Below, piece after piece: positions 48,310-57,041 of a stretch of DNA of 64,000 nucleotides (its first letter is position 1; each line of letters opens with the position of its first letter). Below the pieces are notes generated by a model. The model saw nothing but the letters and a program-made list of their open reading frames with translations, searched no databases and was not told the DNA's origin. The position numbers were made by a program, and so were the translations under genes. This stretch comes from Mesorhizobium shangrilense (GTDB lineage Bacteria > Pseudomonadota > Alphaproteobacteria > Rhizobiales > Rhizobiaceae): assembly GCF_040537815.1 (NCBI RefSeq), contig NZ_JBEWSZ010000001.1:1240001-1304000 (forward strand), written 5' to 3'.

Positions 48310-48810
48310 ATGATTGAACGCATTGCTCTTTACGCTGGCTCTTTCGACCCGCTGACCAACGGCCATCTCGACGTCTTGAAAGCGTCGCTGGCCGTCGCTG
48401 ATATCGTCTATGCGGCGATCGGCATCCACCCCGGCAAGAAGCCGCTGTTTTCCTTCGAGGAACGGGTGAAACTGATCGAGACGGCTACAAAAGCGGAATT
48501 CGGTGCCGACGGCGCGCGCATCAAGGTTGTTGCCTTCGACGGGCTGGTCATCGATGCCGCCAGGAAAGAGGGCGCTTCGATCATGATCCGCGGCCTGCGT
48601 GACGGCACCGACCTCGACTACGAGATGCAGATGGCTGGCATGAACGAGACCATGGCACCGGAATTGCAGACGGTCTTTCTGCCCGCCAGTCCCTCGGTGC
48701 GAACCATTACCGCCACACTTGTCCGCCAGATAGCCTCGATGGGCGGCGACATACGCCCCTTCGTGCCGGCGGCGGTTGCCGGCGCGCTCACCGCAAAATT
48801 CGCGAAATAA
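48310..48810 (+). CDS. coaD: Phosphopantetheine adenylyltransferase
   Basis: A 166-residue enzyme of coenzyme A synthesis that joins 4'-phosphopantetheine and ATP to give dephospho-CoA. The nucleotidyltransferase motif [10 protein letters not shown] lies at residues ~10-19, with [13 protein letters not shown] and the C-terminal RTITATLVR in place of the E. coli SSTxVR. Length is normal. The exported cyclophilin gene starts 16 bases after its stop, so a transcript with coaD first is likely. Confidence 0.96.
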   Translation: MIERIALYAGSFDPLTNGHLDVLKASLAVADIVYAAIGIHPGKKPLFSFEERVKLIETATKAEFGADGARIKVVAFDGLVIDAARKEGASIMIRGLRDGTDLDYEMQMAGMNETMAPELQTVFLPASPSVRTITATLVRQIASMGGDIRPFVPAAVAGALTAKFAK

Positions 48811-48826
48811 GATCCCGGAGATACAA

Positions 48827-49417
48827 ATGCAGCTCAAAAGGCTCGCCTCATTCCTTGTCGTGCTCGCCGGTCTTGTGACCGCGTCCGTTTCGGCCTTCGC
48901 CGCTGAGCCGGAAAACACCATGATCATCACGCTGAAGGACGGCGACGTGACCATTGCGCTCAGGCCCGATCTTGCGCCGAAACATGTCGCGCAGATCAAG
49001 AAGCTGGTGCGCCAGGGCGCTTACGACAACGTCGCCTTCCACCGTGTCATCGACGGCTTCATGGCGCAGACCGGCGACGTCAAGTTCGGCAACATGAAGA
49101 AGGGCTTCAGTGCCGATGCAGTCGGAACCGGTGGTTCCGACCTTCCCGACCTGCCGGCAGAATTCTCCAAGACGGAGCACTTCACGCGCGGCGCGGTCGG
49201 CATGGCCCGCTCGCAGAATCCGAACTCCGCCAATTCGCAGTTCTTCATCATGTTCGCGCCGGCGCCCAACCTCGATGGCCAGTACACCATCGTCGGCAAT
49301 GTCGTCAGCGGCATGGACCTGGTTGACAAGATCAAGAAAGGCGACGAGGCCAACAACGGGAGCGTCTCGGATCCCGATCGCATGATCAAGGTGCGTATCG
49401 CCGCCGACGGCAAGTAA
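48827..49417 (+). CDS. Exported cyclophilin-type peptidyl-prolyl isomerase
   Basis: A 196-residue protein with a signal peptide (residues ~1-25, ending AFA) and a cyclophilin domain. Active-site elements are FHRVIDGFMAQTGD, SQNPNSANSQFFI and the Asp/Gly turn LDGQYTIVG. It would catalyse proline isomerisation during protein folding in the periplasm. GGAG 8 bases before the ATG at 48827 fixes the start. A cytoplasmic paralogue follows directly, a tandem arrangement that is common in rhizobia. Confidence 0.93.
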   Translation: MQLKRLASFLVVLAGLVTASVSAFAAEPENTMIITLKDGDVTIALRPDLAPKHVAQIKKLVRQGAYDNVAFHRVIDGFMAQTGDVKFGNMKKGFSADAVGTGGSDLPDLPAEFSKTEHFTRGAVGMARSQNPNSANSQFFIMFAPAPNLDGQYTIVGNVVSGMDLVDKIKKGDEANNGSVSDPDRMIKVRIAADGK

Positions 49418-49446
49418 ATCTGTTCATTTTCAAAAGGATATCTGAC

Positions 49447-49959
49447 ATGGCTGAGATCAAGGACCGCGAGAACGCGCTCATCATGGAGACGACCAAGGGC
49501 AACGTCGTCATCGAACTTTTTCCCGACCTGGCACCTGGCCATGTCGCCCGCATCAAGGAGCTGGCGCGTGAAGGCGCCTATGACGGCGTGGTGTTCCATC
49601 GCGTCATCGAGGGGTTCATGGCGCAGACCGGCGATGTGAAGTTCGGCAATTCGAGCAAATCCACATTTGCCCCGTCCCGGGCTGGCATGGGTGGCTCGGA
49701 GAAGCCTGACTTGAAGGCTGAATTCTCCAACGCCAACCATGGCCGCGGCACCTGCTCGATGGCGCGTTCGCAGAACCCGAACTCGGCCAACTCGCAGTTC
49801 TTCATCTGCTTCGACGATGCCGCCTTCCTCAACCGCCAGTACACGGTCTGGGGCCAGGTCATCGAAGGCATGGACAATGTCGACAAGATCAAGCGCGGCG
49901 AGCCGGTTGTCGATCCCGACAAGATCGTGTCGCTGAAGGTCGCGGCCGACGTCAAGTAA
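49447..49959 (+). CDS. ppiB: Cytoplasmic cyclophilin-type peptidyl-prolyl isomerase
   Basis: A 170-residue cyclophilin without a signal peptide. The catalytic Arg is in FHRVIEGFMAQTGD, with MARSQNPNSANSQFFICF and NRQYTVWGQV. It is about as similar to the exported copy upstream as expected for an old tandem duplication. AAAAGGA lies at a normal distance before the ATG. Probably in one operon from coaD through to tgt, since gaps between the genes are 51 bases or less. Confidence 0.94.
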   Translation: MAEIKDRENALIMETTKGNVVIELFPDLAPGHVARIKELAREGAYDGVVFHRVIEGFMAQTGDVKFGNSSKSTFAPSRAGMGGSEKPDLKAEFSNANHGRGTCSMARSQNPNSANSQFFICFDDAAFLNRQYTVWGQVIEGMDNVDKIKRGEPVVDPDKIVSLKVAADVK

Positions 49960-49970
49960 GGCGAATTACA

Positions 49971-50420
49971 ATGATGGGCGTCGTCTGGTCGCTTCTCGGC
50001 ATCCTGTCCGGCGCCTTCATTGCCATTCAGGCACCGATCAATTCGCAATTGGCGCGCGGCCTGGGGCTCCCGGTCGCCGCCGCTGCGTTTTCGTTCCTGT
50101 CGGGTGCGGTCGTGCTCGGCATCATCTCCGTCGCGGCGGTGAAACTGCAGGGCATATCGCTCGACTGGAAAGCGTCGGCGCCCTGGCTGTTCGTGGCCGG
50201 CGGCATGCTCGGCGGCTTCTATGTCACGCTGTCGACGATTCTCACGCCGCGCATCGGTGCGGCCGCGCTGATGGCGTTCCTGGTGGCCGGCCAGCTGCTG
50301 GCAGGCATGCTCATTGACCGCGTTGGTTTCCTCGGCGTCGCCGTGCGCGAGATTTCGCTCGGCCGCATCGCGGGCGCGGTGCTGCTGCTGGCCGGAGCGC
50401 TGCTCGTTCGGCTCTTTTGA
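49971..50420 (+). CDS. YdcZ/DUF606-type small multidrug-resistance-like membrane protein
   Basis: A 149-residue protein with five hydrophobic helices and the DUF606 hallmarks GAFIAIQAPINSQLARGLG and FYVTLSTILTPRIGAAALMAFLVAGQL. It belongs to the drug/metabolite transporter superfamily; no substrate is established. AAGGCGA lies before the ATG. It sits three bases upstream of queA, within the ppiB-queA-tgt run. Confidence 0.83.
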   Translation: MMGVVWSLLGILSGAFIAIQAPINSQLARGLGLPVAAAAFSFLSGAVVLGIISVAAVKLQGISLDWKASAPWLFVAGGMLGGFYVTLSTILTPRIGAAALMAFLVAGQLLAGMLIDRVGFLGVAVREISLGRIAGAVLLLAGALLVRLF

Positions 50421-50423
50421 TTT

Positions 50424-51509
50424 ATGCGCGTCGATCTCTTTGACTTTGAACTGCCGGAGGAGCGCATCGCGCTGCGACCGGCAGAACCGCGTGACAGTGC
50501 CAGGATGCTTGTCGTCAGGCCGGGCGACGGGCTGGAGGACCGGATCGTTCGCGACCTGCCATCATTGCTGAGGGCCGGCGATGTGCTGGTCTTCAACGAC
50601 ACCAAGGTCATTCCTGCCCAGTTGAAGGGTATCCGACGTCGCGGAGAGGCTGTCGCACAGGTGGAGGCCACGCTGCATATGCGCATGGCTGGCGATCGCT
50701 GGCTGGCCTTCATGCGGCCGGGCAAGCGCATCGCCGCCGGCGATCGCATCCATTTCGGCCATGACGGCAATTCATGCTTTCTCGGCCAGTTGGATGCCAC
50801 GGTGATCGAAAAGGGCGACGGCGGCGAGGTGCTGCTCGGCTTTGACCTTTCCGGTGTGTTCCTGGACGAGGCGCTGCATGCCGTCGGCCACATTCCACTG
50901 CCGCCTTACATCGCCTCGAAGCGCGACGACGACGAGCGCGACCGCAGCGACTACCAGACCATCTATGCCCGGGAGGAGGGTGCCGTGGCTGCACCCACGG
51001 CAGGCCTGCATTTCACGCCGGAGCTTTTCGCGGCGCTCGATGCAAAGGGCGTGGAGCGCCGTTTCGTGACGCTGCATGTCGGCGCCGGTACGTTCCTTCC
51101 CGTGAAGGCCGATGATACAGCCGACCACAAGATGCATGCCGAGACCGGTTCGGTCAGCCAGGACACCGCCGATGCGCTAAACGCGGCAAAGGCGAGGGGT
51201 GGGCGCATCATTGCAGTCGGCACGACGTCGCTACGCTTGCTGGAGAGCGCCGCACGCCCGGACGGCACACTGCCAGCATGGTCAGGCCCCACGGACATCT
51301 TCATCACGCCGGGCTACCGCTTTCGCACCGCCGACATGCTGATGACCAATTTTCACCTGCCGCGCTCGACCCTGTTCATGCTGGTTTCGGCCTTCAGCGG
51401 CCTCGACACGATGCGCGCGGCCTATTCGCATGCCATCGACAACCGCTACAGGTTCTACTCTTACGGAGATGCCAGTCTTCTCTTCAGGGAGGTGAACGAT
51501 GGGCAATGA
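50424..51509 (+). CDS. queA: S-adenosylmethionine:tRNA ribosyltransferase-isomerase
   Basis: A 361-residue enzyme that transfers the ribosyl part of SAM onto preQ1 in the tRNA wobble position, forming epoxyqueuosine. Family segments are [44 protein letters not shown] and the C-terminal [15 protein letters not shown]. It acts directly after Tgt, encoded 51 bases downstream. The ATG at 50424 follows the YdcZ-type gene stop by only three bases. Confidence 0.96.
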   Translation: MRVDLFDFELPEERIALRPAEPRDSARMLVVRPGDGLEDRIVRDLPSLLRAGDVLVFNDTKVIPAQLKGIRRRGEAVAQVEATLHMRMAGDRWLAFMRPGKRIAAGDRIHFGHDGNSCFLGQLDATVIEKGDGGEVLLGFDLSGVFLDEALHAVGHIPLPPYIASKRDDDERDRSDYQTIYAREEGAVAAPTAGLHFTPELFAALDAKGVERRFVTLHVGAGTFLPVKADDTADHKMHAETGSVSQDTADALNAAKARGGRIIAVGTTSLRLLESAARPDGTLPAWSGPTDIFITPGYRFRTADMLMTNFHLPRSTLFMLVSAFSGLDTMRAAYSHAIDNRYRFYSYGDASLLFREVNDGQ

Positions 51510-51560
51510 TCTCAGCGTTCGGGATGACCGCGGATGCGCCGGTGCACGATAGGGAATTCA

Positions 51561-52691
51561 ATGACTGAGGCGTTCACCTTCAAGGTTCTGGCGACTGACG
51601 GCAAGGCGCGGCGCGGCGCGATCACCATGCCGCGCGGGGAAATCCGCACACCCGCCTTCATGCCGGTCGGCACCGGCGGCACCGTCAAAACCATGTATAT
51701 GGACCAGGTGCGCGGCGTCGGCGCCGACATCATCCTGGGCAACACCTACCATCTGATGCTCAGGCCCGGCGCCGAGCGCGTGGCGCGGCTCGGCGGCCTG
51801 CATGAGTTCGCCCGCTGGCCACATCCGATCCTGACCGACAGTGGCGGCTTCCAGGTGATGTCGCTGTCGAAGCTGCGGAAACTGACCGAAAAGGGCGTCA
51901 CCTTCCGCTCGCATATCGACGGCGCCGCTTACGAGATGTCGCCGGAACGCTCGATCGAGATCCAGGGGCTGCTCGATTCCGACATCCAGATGCAGCTCGA
52001 CGAATGCACTGCGCTGCCGGCCGAGACGAAGGAAATCGAGCGCGCCATGGAGCTGTCGCTGCGTTGGGCCGAGCGCTGCAAGACTGCGTTTGGCGACCAG
52101 CCTGGCAAGGCGATGTTCGGCATCGTGCAAGGCGGCGACAATGCCGACTTGCGTGTGCGCTCGGCACAGGCGCTGAGCGCGATGGAGTTGAAGGGCTATG
52201 CCGTAGGCGGCCTGGCCGTGGGCGAGCCGCAAGCCGTGATGCTCGAGATGCTCGACATCACCTGCCCGGAACTGCCGGCGGACAAACCACGCTATCTGAT
52301 GGGCGTCGGCACGCCGGACGACATTTTGAAATCGGTGGCGCGCGGTATCGACATGTTCGACTGCGTGATGCCGACGCGGGCCGGCCGCCACGGCCTTGCG
52401 TACACGCGGCGTGGCAAGGTCAATCTGCGCAACGCCCGCCATGCCGACGATCCCCGCCCTCTCGACGAGGAAAGCGATTGCCCGGCGGCGCGCGACTATT
52501 CGCGCGCCTATCTGCACCATCTCGTGCGTTCGCAGGAGGCGTTGGGCGCGATGCTTCTGACCTGGAACAATCTTTCCTATTATCAGAAACTGATGCAGGA
52601 CATTCGTGCCGCGATAGAGGGCGGTGCTTTCGAGCCGCGGGGCGCGGAGATTTCCGAAGGCTGGGCGCGGGGCGATATCCCAGCCATTTGA
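51561..52691 (+). CDS. tgt: tRNA-guanine transglycosylase
   Basis: A 376-residue TIM-barrel enzyme that swaps guanine 34 for preQ1 in GUN-anticodon tRNAs. Expected motifs are present: [11 protein letters not shown] with the catalytic Asp, and [13 protein letters not shown] with the nucleophile Asp. The usual C-terminal zinc site CxCxxC...H is partly altered: the region reads [17 protein letters not shown] with one Cys in place of the usual three. AGGGAA before the ATG at 51561 supports the start. Operon with queA. Confidence 0.95.
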   Translation: MTEAFTFKVLATDGKARRGAITMPRGEIRTPAFMPVGTGGTVKTMYMDQVRGVGADIILGNTYHLMLRPGAERVARLGGLHEFARWPHPILTDSGGFQVMSLSKLRKLTEKGVTFRSHIDGAAYEMSPERSIEIQGLLDSDIQMQLDECTALPAETKEIERAMELSLRWAERCKTAFGDQPGKAMFGIVQGGDNADLRVRSAQALSAMELKGYAVGGLAVGEPQAVMLEMLDITCPELPADKPRYLMGVGTPDDILKSVARGIDMFDCVMPTRAGRHGLAYTRRGKVNLRNARHADDPRPLDEESDCPAARDYSRAYLHHLVRSQEALGAMLLTWNNLSYYQKLMQDIRAAIEGGAFEPRGAEISEGWARGDIPAI

Positions 52692-52694
52692 CCC

Positions 52695-53114
52695 TCAGGT
52701 GCTCAATGAGTTCGCCGCGCGCAGACTGCAGCCGGTGATCTGGAATGTGCCGTCGGGCTGCTGCTGGAGCGTGTACACTGCTTCATAGTCCTTGCCGTCG
52801 GGTCCCACGATCAGCACCTGCTGGACAATCGATGTCGGACCCGTCTCCTGCACCTTGCCGAAGGAGTAGGTCTGCGGCTTGCGCACTGGCGGATAACCGT
52901 TGGTGACCATGTTCATGAACAAGTCGACGGTCGGGAAGGTCTGCTTCACGTTCGGTGCGGCAAAGCTGTAGGCGCGTGCGCCATCATTGGCGATAAAGGC
53001 TTTCAGCTGACCGTCGATGACCGTCTGGGCTGCCTTGACTTCAGCATCCCCGGCCAGCGCCGACGACTCAAAGAGGAGTGGAACGAGTGCGAGTGCGAGA
53101 AATGCGCGACGCAT
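52695..53114 (-). CDS. Secreted DUF4864 protein
   Basis: A 139-residue protein with a signal peptide (residues ~1-21, ending SSALA). The mature domain looks like DUF4864, a small NTF2-like alpha+beta family: VIDGQLKAFIANDGARAYSFA, the typical opening, then QQVLIVGPDGKDYEAVYTLQQ. Function unknown. It is convergent with tgt (3-base gap). Upstream of it lie 233 bases holding a candidate CtrA box that faces the next gene. Confidence 0.8.
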   Translation of the reverse strand: MRRAFLALALVPLLFESSALAGDAEVKAAQTVIDGQLKAFIANDGARAYSFAAPNVKQTFPTVDLFMNMVTNGYPPVRKPQTYSFGKVQETGPTSIVQQVLIVGPDGKDYEAVYTLQQQPDGTFQITGCSLRAANSLST

Positions 53115-53273
53115 GATCTGCCTCCGTTGTCCCTCGAAAAGTTATCCCCAAAAAATTGCTGTCCGAGGGTACATCATAACATACGCAATACCTTACGTAT
53201 CTTGGCGCTTCAGGGTTTCAGCAGCAGCAAACATTCGCCTCAGAATGGCCAAACAATGGCCAAACCCGCGGGT

Positions 53274-53288
53274 TTAAGCATACTTTAA
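53274..53288 (+). promoter_or_regulatory. Candidate CtrA-binding box
   Basis: TTAA-GCATACT-TTAA is an exact match to the CtrA full-site consensus (TTAA-N7-TTAA), 60 bases before the ATG of the Tat-exported thiol protein. In a GC-rich genome such a site is rarer than in an AT-rich one, but a single match can still be chance. Confidence 0.45.
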
Positions 53289-53347
53289 GGGGCTGCGCTC
53301 ATCCTCGGGGCGAGGGGGATTTCAAATCAGAACCCACGGGACGAACA

Positions 53348-53944
53348 ATGTCTGAACAGATTCATCGACGTGCCTTTCTGAAAGTTGCCGCAAGCTTTGC
53401 GGTTCTGGCTCCTCTGCCCGCATGGGCAGGTGCTGCCCAAGTGCCTTTCGACCCGGCGATTCCCGCACTCGGCAATCCCCGAGGTAATGTGACAATCGCT
53501 GAATTCGTCGATTATCAGTGCCCCATCTGCAAGCTCACCTACGTGCAATTGAAAAAGCTTCTCGCCGAGGATCATGGCATCCGGTTGGTGATGAAGGACT
53601 GGCCGATCTTCGGTGATGCTTCGCGCGATGCGGCCCGCATGGCGCTCTCCGCCGGCCCACACTATGCCAGGGCGGTGAATGCCCTGATGGCCAGCGGGCA
53701 AGGACTTTCCGAACATCGTACGAACGAGATTCTCGCTTCTGCCGGCGTCGATGTGACCAAGGTGCGTGCCGGTCTCGCTGCCCGTCAGCCGAAGATCGAT
53801 GCCGTTCTTTCTCGCAACGGGGCCCAGGCAAATGCCTTCGGGCTGCGCGGCACGCCGGCGCTGGTGATCGGCGGGACCTTGTACCGGCACGGCTTGTCCG
53901 TGGCGGACCTCAAGGTCGCTGTTGCCAAGGCACGGGCAGCCTGA
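53348..53944 (+). CDS. Tat-exported DsbA/DsbG-like thiol oxidoreductase
   Basis: A 198-residue periplasmic protein. A twin-arginine signal (HRRAFLKVAASFAVLAPLPAWA) is followed by a thioredoxin-fold domain with the redox motif CPIC (DYQCPICK, residues ~58-61). It also has the conserved cis-Pro loop GTPALVIGG near residue 173. It probably oxidises or isomerises disulphides in exported proteins. Export by Tat rather than Sec implies folding in the cytoplasm first. A CtrA-like box lies upstream, and a perfect palindromic repeat follows. Confidence 0.86.
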   Translation: MSEQIHRRAFLKVAASFAVLAPLPAWAGAAQVPFDPAIPALGNPRGNVTIAEFVDYQCPICKLTYVQLKKLLAEDHGIRLVMKDWPIFGDASRDAARMALSAGPHYARAVNALMASGQGLSEHRTNEILASAGVDVTKVRAGLAARQPKIDAVLSRNGAQANAFGLRGTPALVIGGTLYRHGLSVADLKVAVAKARAA

Positions 53945-54014
53945 GCAAGGGCAGCCTGAGACAGTCCTGAAGCTTGAAAGCCGGGCGGCAGTCTGCGACA
54001 AGGGCCGCTTCCAG

Positions 54015-54064
54015 CGCATGATCCTTGCCGAAAATCGGATTCGATTTTCGGCAAGGATCATGCG
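54015..54064. repeat. Perfect 23-bp palindromic intergenic repeat
   Basis: Left arm CGCATGATCCTTGCCGAAAA... (54015-54037), loop GATT, right arm exactly complementary (54042-54064). The core GCATGATC...CGAAAA...TTTTCGG...GATCATGCGCAAATCAA looks, from memory, like the multicopy rhizobial repeats related to RIME. It sits between the DsbA-like and RAM-domain genes and could terminate or stabilise transcripts. Confidence 0.75.
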
Positions 54065-54144
54065 CAAATCAACGTGCTGCGACATCCTTCGCGCGCCCCA
54101 GAGACGCGCGGCGCTGTCGGTACGAGCTTGGGCGGGACGGAGCA

Positions 54145-54381
54145 ATGAGAGCGTTTTTCGTGCAGATCAAATGCGACCTGGGCAAGGCCTATCAAGTGGC
54201 CAGCGCGCTCGCGGATGCCGAGATCGCCTCGGAGATCTACTCGACCGCGGGAAACTACGATCTGCTCGCCAAATTCTATGTCGACGACGAGGAGGACATT
54301 GGCCACTTCGTCAATGAGAAAGTGCAGATTCTTCCCGGCATCAAGGACACGTTCACAGTCGTTACCTTCCGAGCGTTCTGA
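54145..54381 (+). CDS. Stand-alone Lrp/AsnC ligand-binding (RAM) domain protein
   Basis: A 78-residue protein consisting only of the RAM effector domain of Lrp/AsnC regulators: MRAFFVQIKCDLGKAYQVAS, then AGNYDLLAKFYVDDEEDIGHF. The DNA-binding helix-turn-helix is absent. Such stand-alone domains bind small molecules (often amino acids) and can associate with full-length Lrp proteins; which one is unknown. GGGACGGAG lies just before the ATG at 54145. Monocistronic. Confidence 0.85.
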   Translation: MRAFFVQIKCDLGKAYQVASALADAEIASEIYSTAGNYDLLAKFYVDDEEDIGHFVNEKVQILPGIKDTFTVVTFRAF

Positions 54382-54552
54382 TCGCGTCCATGATCTGCTT
54401 GACCGCGAGGCAAAGCCTGATCCCAGCCATATTGGCCCTGCCTTAATTTTAGGCAGTTGCAATATACTGATCGTCCGGGCCTCTCAAATCACCGATTGCG
54501 CTTGATTTTCTCCAGAGACGCCAGTGAAATGGCGTCACAGGGGAGTACGCGA

Positions 54553-55965
54553 TTGGCAGCGTTCGATGAAATGCTTCCGGAAGTCTCCGGATTGAGAAAA
54601 CCGTATTCGGCTTACGATCGCTGGCTGAAGGAGCAGGATCCGGCCAGGCTTACGGAGAAGATGCAGGATGCCGAGCGCGTCTTCCGCAAGACCGGCATCA
54701 CCTTCGCCGTCTATGGCGAACAGGACGCCTCCGAACGACTGATCCCGTTCGACATCGTTCCCCGCATCATTTCCGGCCATGAATGGCGGCGGCTGACGCA
54801 AGGCATCGAGCAGCGGGTGCAGGCGCTGAACGCCTTTCTCGACGACATCTACCACCGCCAGGAAATCCTGCGCGCCGGGCGCGTTCCAAAGGAACTGATC
54901 GCCAAGAACGAAGCATTCTTGCCAGAGATGATCGGCGTGCGGCCGCCGGCTGGCGTCTACACCCACATCATCGGCGTCGACATCGTCCGCATCAGCGAGA
55001 ATGAATTCTACGTGCTGGAGGACAATGCGCGCACGCCGTCCGGCGTCTCCTACATGCTGGAGAACCGCGAGACGATGATGCAGCTCTTTCCTGAGCTGTT
55101 CCAGCAGATCAAGGTGCGACCGGTCGAAAACTATCCGCAGCTCCTGCGCCAGTCGCTGGCGGCGGTGCGACCGCAGAGCACGAAGGGTGCGCCGACCATC
55201 GCCGTGCTGACGCCAGGCAGCTACAACTCCGCCTATTTCGAGCATGCCTTCCTGGCCGACCAGATGGGCGTGCAGCTTGTCGAAGGCCAGGATCTACGGG
55301 TCGTCGACGGCCACGTCGCCATGCGCACCACCGAAGGCTACAAGCAGATCGATGTGCTCTATCGCCGCGTCGATGATTCCTTCCTCGATCCGCTGACCTT
55401 CCGTCCGGATTCGGCGCTTGGCATACCAGGCATCATGGATGTCTATCGCGCCGGCAACATCACCATCGCCAATGCGCCGGGAACCGGCATCGCCGACGAC
55501 AAGGCGATCTATTCCTACATGCCCGAGATCGTCGAATTCTACACCGGCCGCAAGGCGATCCTCGGCAACATACCGACATGGCGCTGCTCGGAACCGGACA
55601 GCCTGAAATACGTGCTCGAACACATAGACGAGCTTGTGATCAAGGAGGTGCATGGTTCCGGCGGCTACGGCATGCTGGTTGGGCCGGCGGCGACCAAGAA
55701 GGAGTGCGAGGATTTCTCCAAGAAGCTCGCGGCGAAGCCATCCAACTACATTGCCCAGCCGACGCTGGCGCTGTCGACGTGCCCGATCCTGACGGACAAG
55801 GGCCTTGCGCCCCGTCACGTCGATCTCCGCCCCTACGTGCTGGTTTCCGACCGCATCCAGATCGTGCCCGGCGGGTTGACGCGCGTCGCGCTGAAGGAAG
55901 GTTCGCTGGTCGTCAACTCCTCACAGGGCGGCGGCACCAAGGATACGTGGGTGCTGGATGACTGA
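54553..55965 (+). CDS. Circularly permuted ATP-grasp protein (Anbu operon)
   Basis: A 470-residue protein of the circularly permuted type-2 ATP-grasp family. Recognisable segments are GVRPPAGVYTHIIGVDIVR, DNARTPSGVSYML and IKEVHGSGGYGMLVGP. ATP-grasp enzymes ligate a carboxylate to an amine, so a peptide- or tag-forming step is likely, but the substrate is unknown. AGGGGAG 7 bases before the TTG at 54553 is much better than anything before the ATG at 54529. First of four genes (ATP-grasp, alpha-E, transglutaminase, Anbu) that recur together in bacteria. Confidence 0.9.
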   Translation: MAAFDEMLPEVSGLRKPYSAYDRWLKEQDPARLTEKMQDAERVFRKTGITFAVYGEQDASERLIPFDIVPRIISGHEWRRLTQGIEQRVQALNAFLDDIYHRQEILRAGRVPKELIAKNEAFLPEMIGVRPPAGVYTHIIGVDIVRISENEFYVLEDNARTPSGVSYMLENRETMMQLFPELFQQIKVRPVENYPQLLRQSLAAVRPQSTKGAPTIAVLTPGSYNSAYFEHAFLADQMGVQLVEGQDLRVVDGHVAMRTTEGYKQIDVLYRRVDDSFLDPLTFRPDSALGIPGIMDVYRAGNITIANAPGTGIADDKAIYSYMPEIVEFYTGRKAILGNIPTWRCSEPDSLKYVLEHIDELVIKEVHGSGGYGMLVGPAATKKECEDFSKKLAAKPSNYIAQPTLALSTCPILTDKGLAPRHVDLRPYVLVSDRIQIVPGGLTRVALKEGSLVVNSSQGGGTKDTWVLDD

Positions 55966-55969
55966 GATG

Positions 55970-56083
55970 AGTGAGTAGAGAAATAGGCCGTAGGCAGTAG
56001 GCAGTAGAGGGGACAGGAAATGCCATATTCTATTGAGATTCAGTCGCTTACTGCTCCCTATTCACTATTCCCCACTCACTAGC
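55970..56083. repeat. Degenerate heptanucleotide repeat arrays in opposite orientation
   Basis: In the ATP-grasp/alpha-E gap, GTAGGCA-GTAGGCA-GTAGAGG (55990-56010) forms a tandem 7-nt repeat. A second array, TACTGCT-CCCTATT-CACTATT-CCCCACT-CACTAGC (56049-56083), carries related heptamers on the other strand. The two arms could pair into a long imperfect hairpin. There is no coding potential. Confidence 0.7.
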
Positions 56084-56098
56084 CCGAAGGGCCATTTC

Positions 56099-57040
56099 AT
56101 GCTTCTCGGCCGCACCGCCAACGGGCTCTACTGGATGAACCGCTACATCGAGCGGGCGGAAAACATGGCGCGGCTGGTCGATGCCGGGTTGCGCATGGCT
56201 CTGACCCGCACCCAGAGCGCCTCGGAGGAATGGAATTCGGTGTTGCTCAGTGCCGGGTCAGACGTGGCCTTCACGCAGAGATATTCGGATTACACAGCCG
56301 CCAACGTCGCCGACTTCCTGCTGCGCGACACGTCGAACCCTTCGAGCACGATGGCCTCGATCGAGACGGCCCGCAACAATGCCCGCATGGTGCGCACCGC
56401 GCTGACACGCGAAACCTGGGAAAGCATCAATGAAGCCTGGATGTCGCTGAAACGAATGCTGGCCAAGCCGATCGACGAACGAGACCTGCCCAGCGTGCTC
56501 GACGCGATCAAGCGCGAGACGGCGCTGATCCGCGGCTCATTCTACGGCACCATGTTGCGCAACGAGATATTCGACTTCTCGCAGCTCGGCACCTATGTCG
56601 AGCGGGCCGACAACACGGCGCGCATTCTCGATGTGAAATACTACGTGCTGCTGCCATCCATCTCCTGGGTCGGTTCGACACTCGACAATTACCAGTGGGA
56701 ATCGATCCTGCGCTCGGTGTCGGCGCATCGCTCCTATCGTTGGGTCTATGACGCCGACTACAAACCGACCAACATCGCGGATTATCTGATCCTCAATGTC
56801 CGCATGCCGCGTTCCCTGACCTTCTGCTACCGCTTCCTGACCGAGCATCTGAAATTCCTGGGCGACGATTACGGCGAGCGGCATGCCTGCCACGCGACGG
56901 CAGAGAAGACGCAGGCCATGTTGAGAACCGGTTCGATCAAGGACATATTCGACACCGGCCTGCATGAATTCCTGGCCAATTTCATTCTCGACAACACCAA
57001 GCTCGGCGACGAGATCGCGCAAGATTATCGGTTCAACTGA
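56099..57040 (+). CDS. Alpha-E domain protein (Anbu operon)
   Basis: A 313-residue all-helical protein of the alpha-E (DUF403) family. It opens LLGRTANGLYWMNRYIERAEN, has the repeat-like SQLGTYVERADNTARILDV motif, and contains MPRSLTFCYRFL. The function is unknown; it always travels with the ATP-grasp and transglutaminase-like proteins. AAGGG lies 9 bases before the ATG at 56099. Its stop is followed one base later by the transglutaminase gene. Confidence 0.9.
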   Translation: MLLGRTANGLYWMNRYIERAENMARLVDAGLRMALTRTQSASEEWNSVLLSAGSDVAFTQRYSDYTAANVADFLLRDTSNPSSTMASIETARNNARMVRTALTRETWESINEAWMSLKRMLAKPIDERDLPSVLDAIKRETALIRGSFYGTMLRNEIFDFSQLGTYVERADNTARILDVKYYVLLPSISWVGSTLDNYQWESILRSVSAHRSYRWVYDADYKPTNIADYLILNVRMPRSLTFCYRFLTEHLKFLGDDYGERHACHATAEKTQAMLRTGSIKDIFDTGLHEFLANFILDNTKLGDEIAQDYRFN

Positions 57041-57041
57041 T

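Noticed and set aside
48827..49959. Tandem cyclophilin genes as a recent duplication
   Set aside because: The two copies differ in export signal and much of the sequence; the arrangement is old and common in this order.
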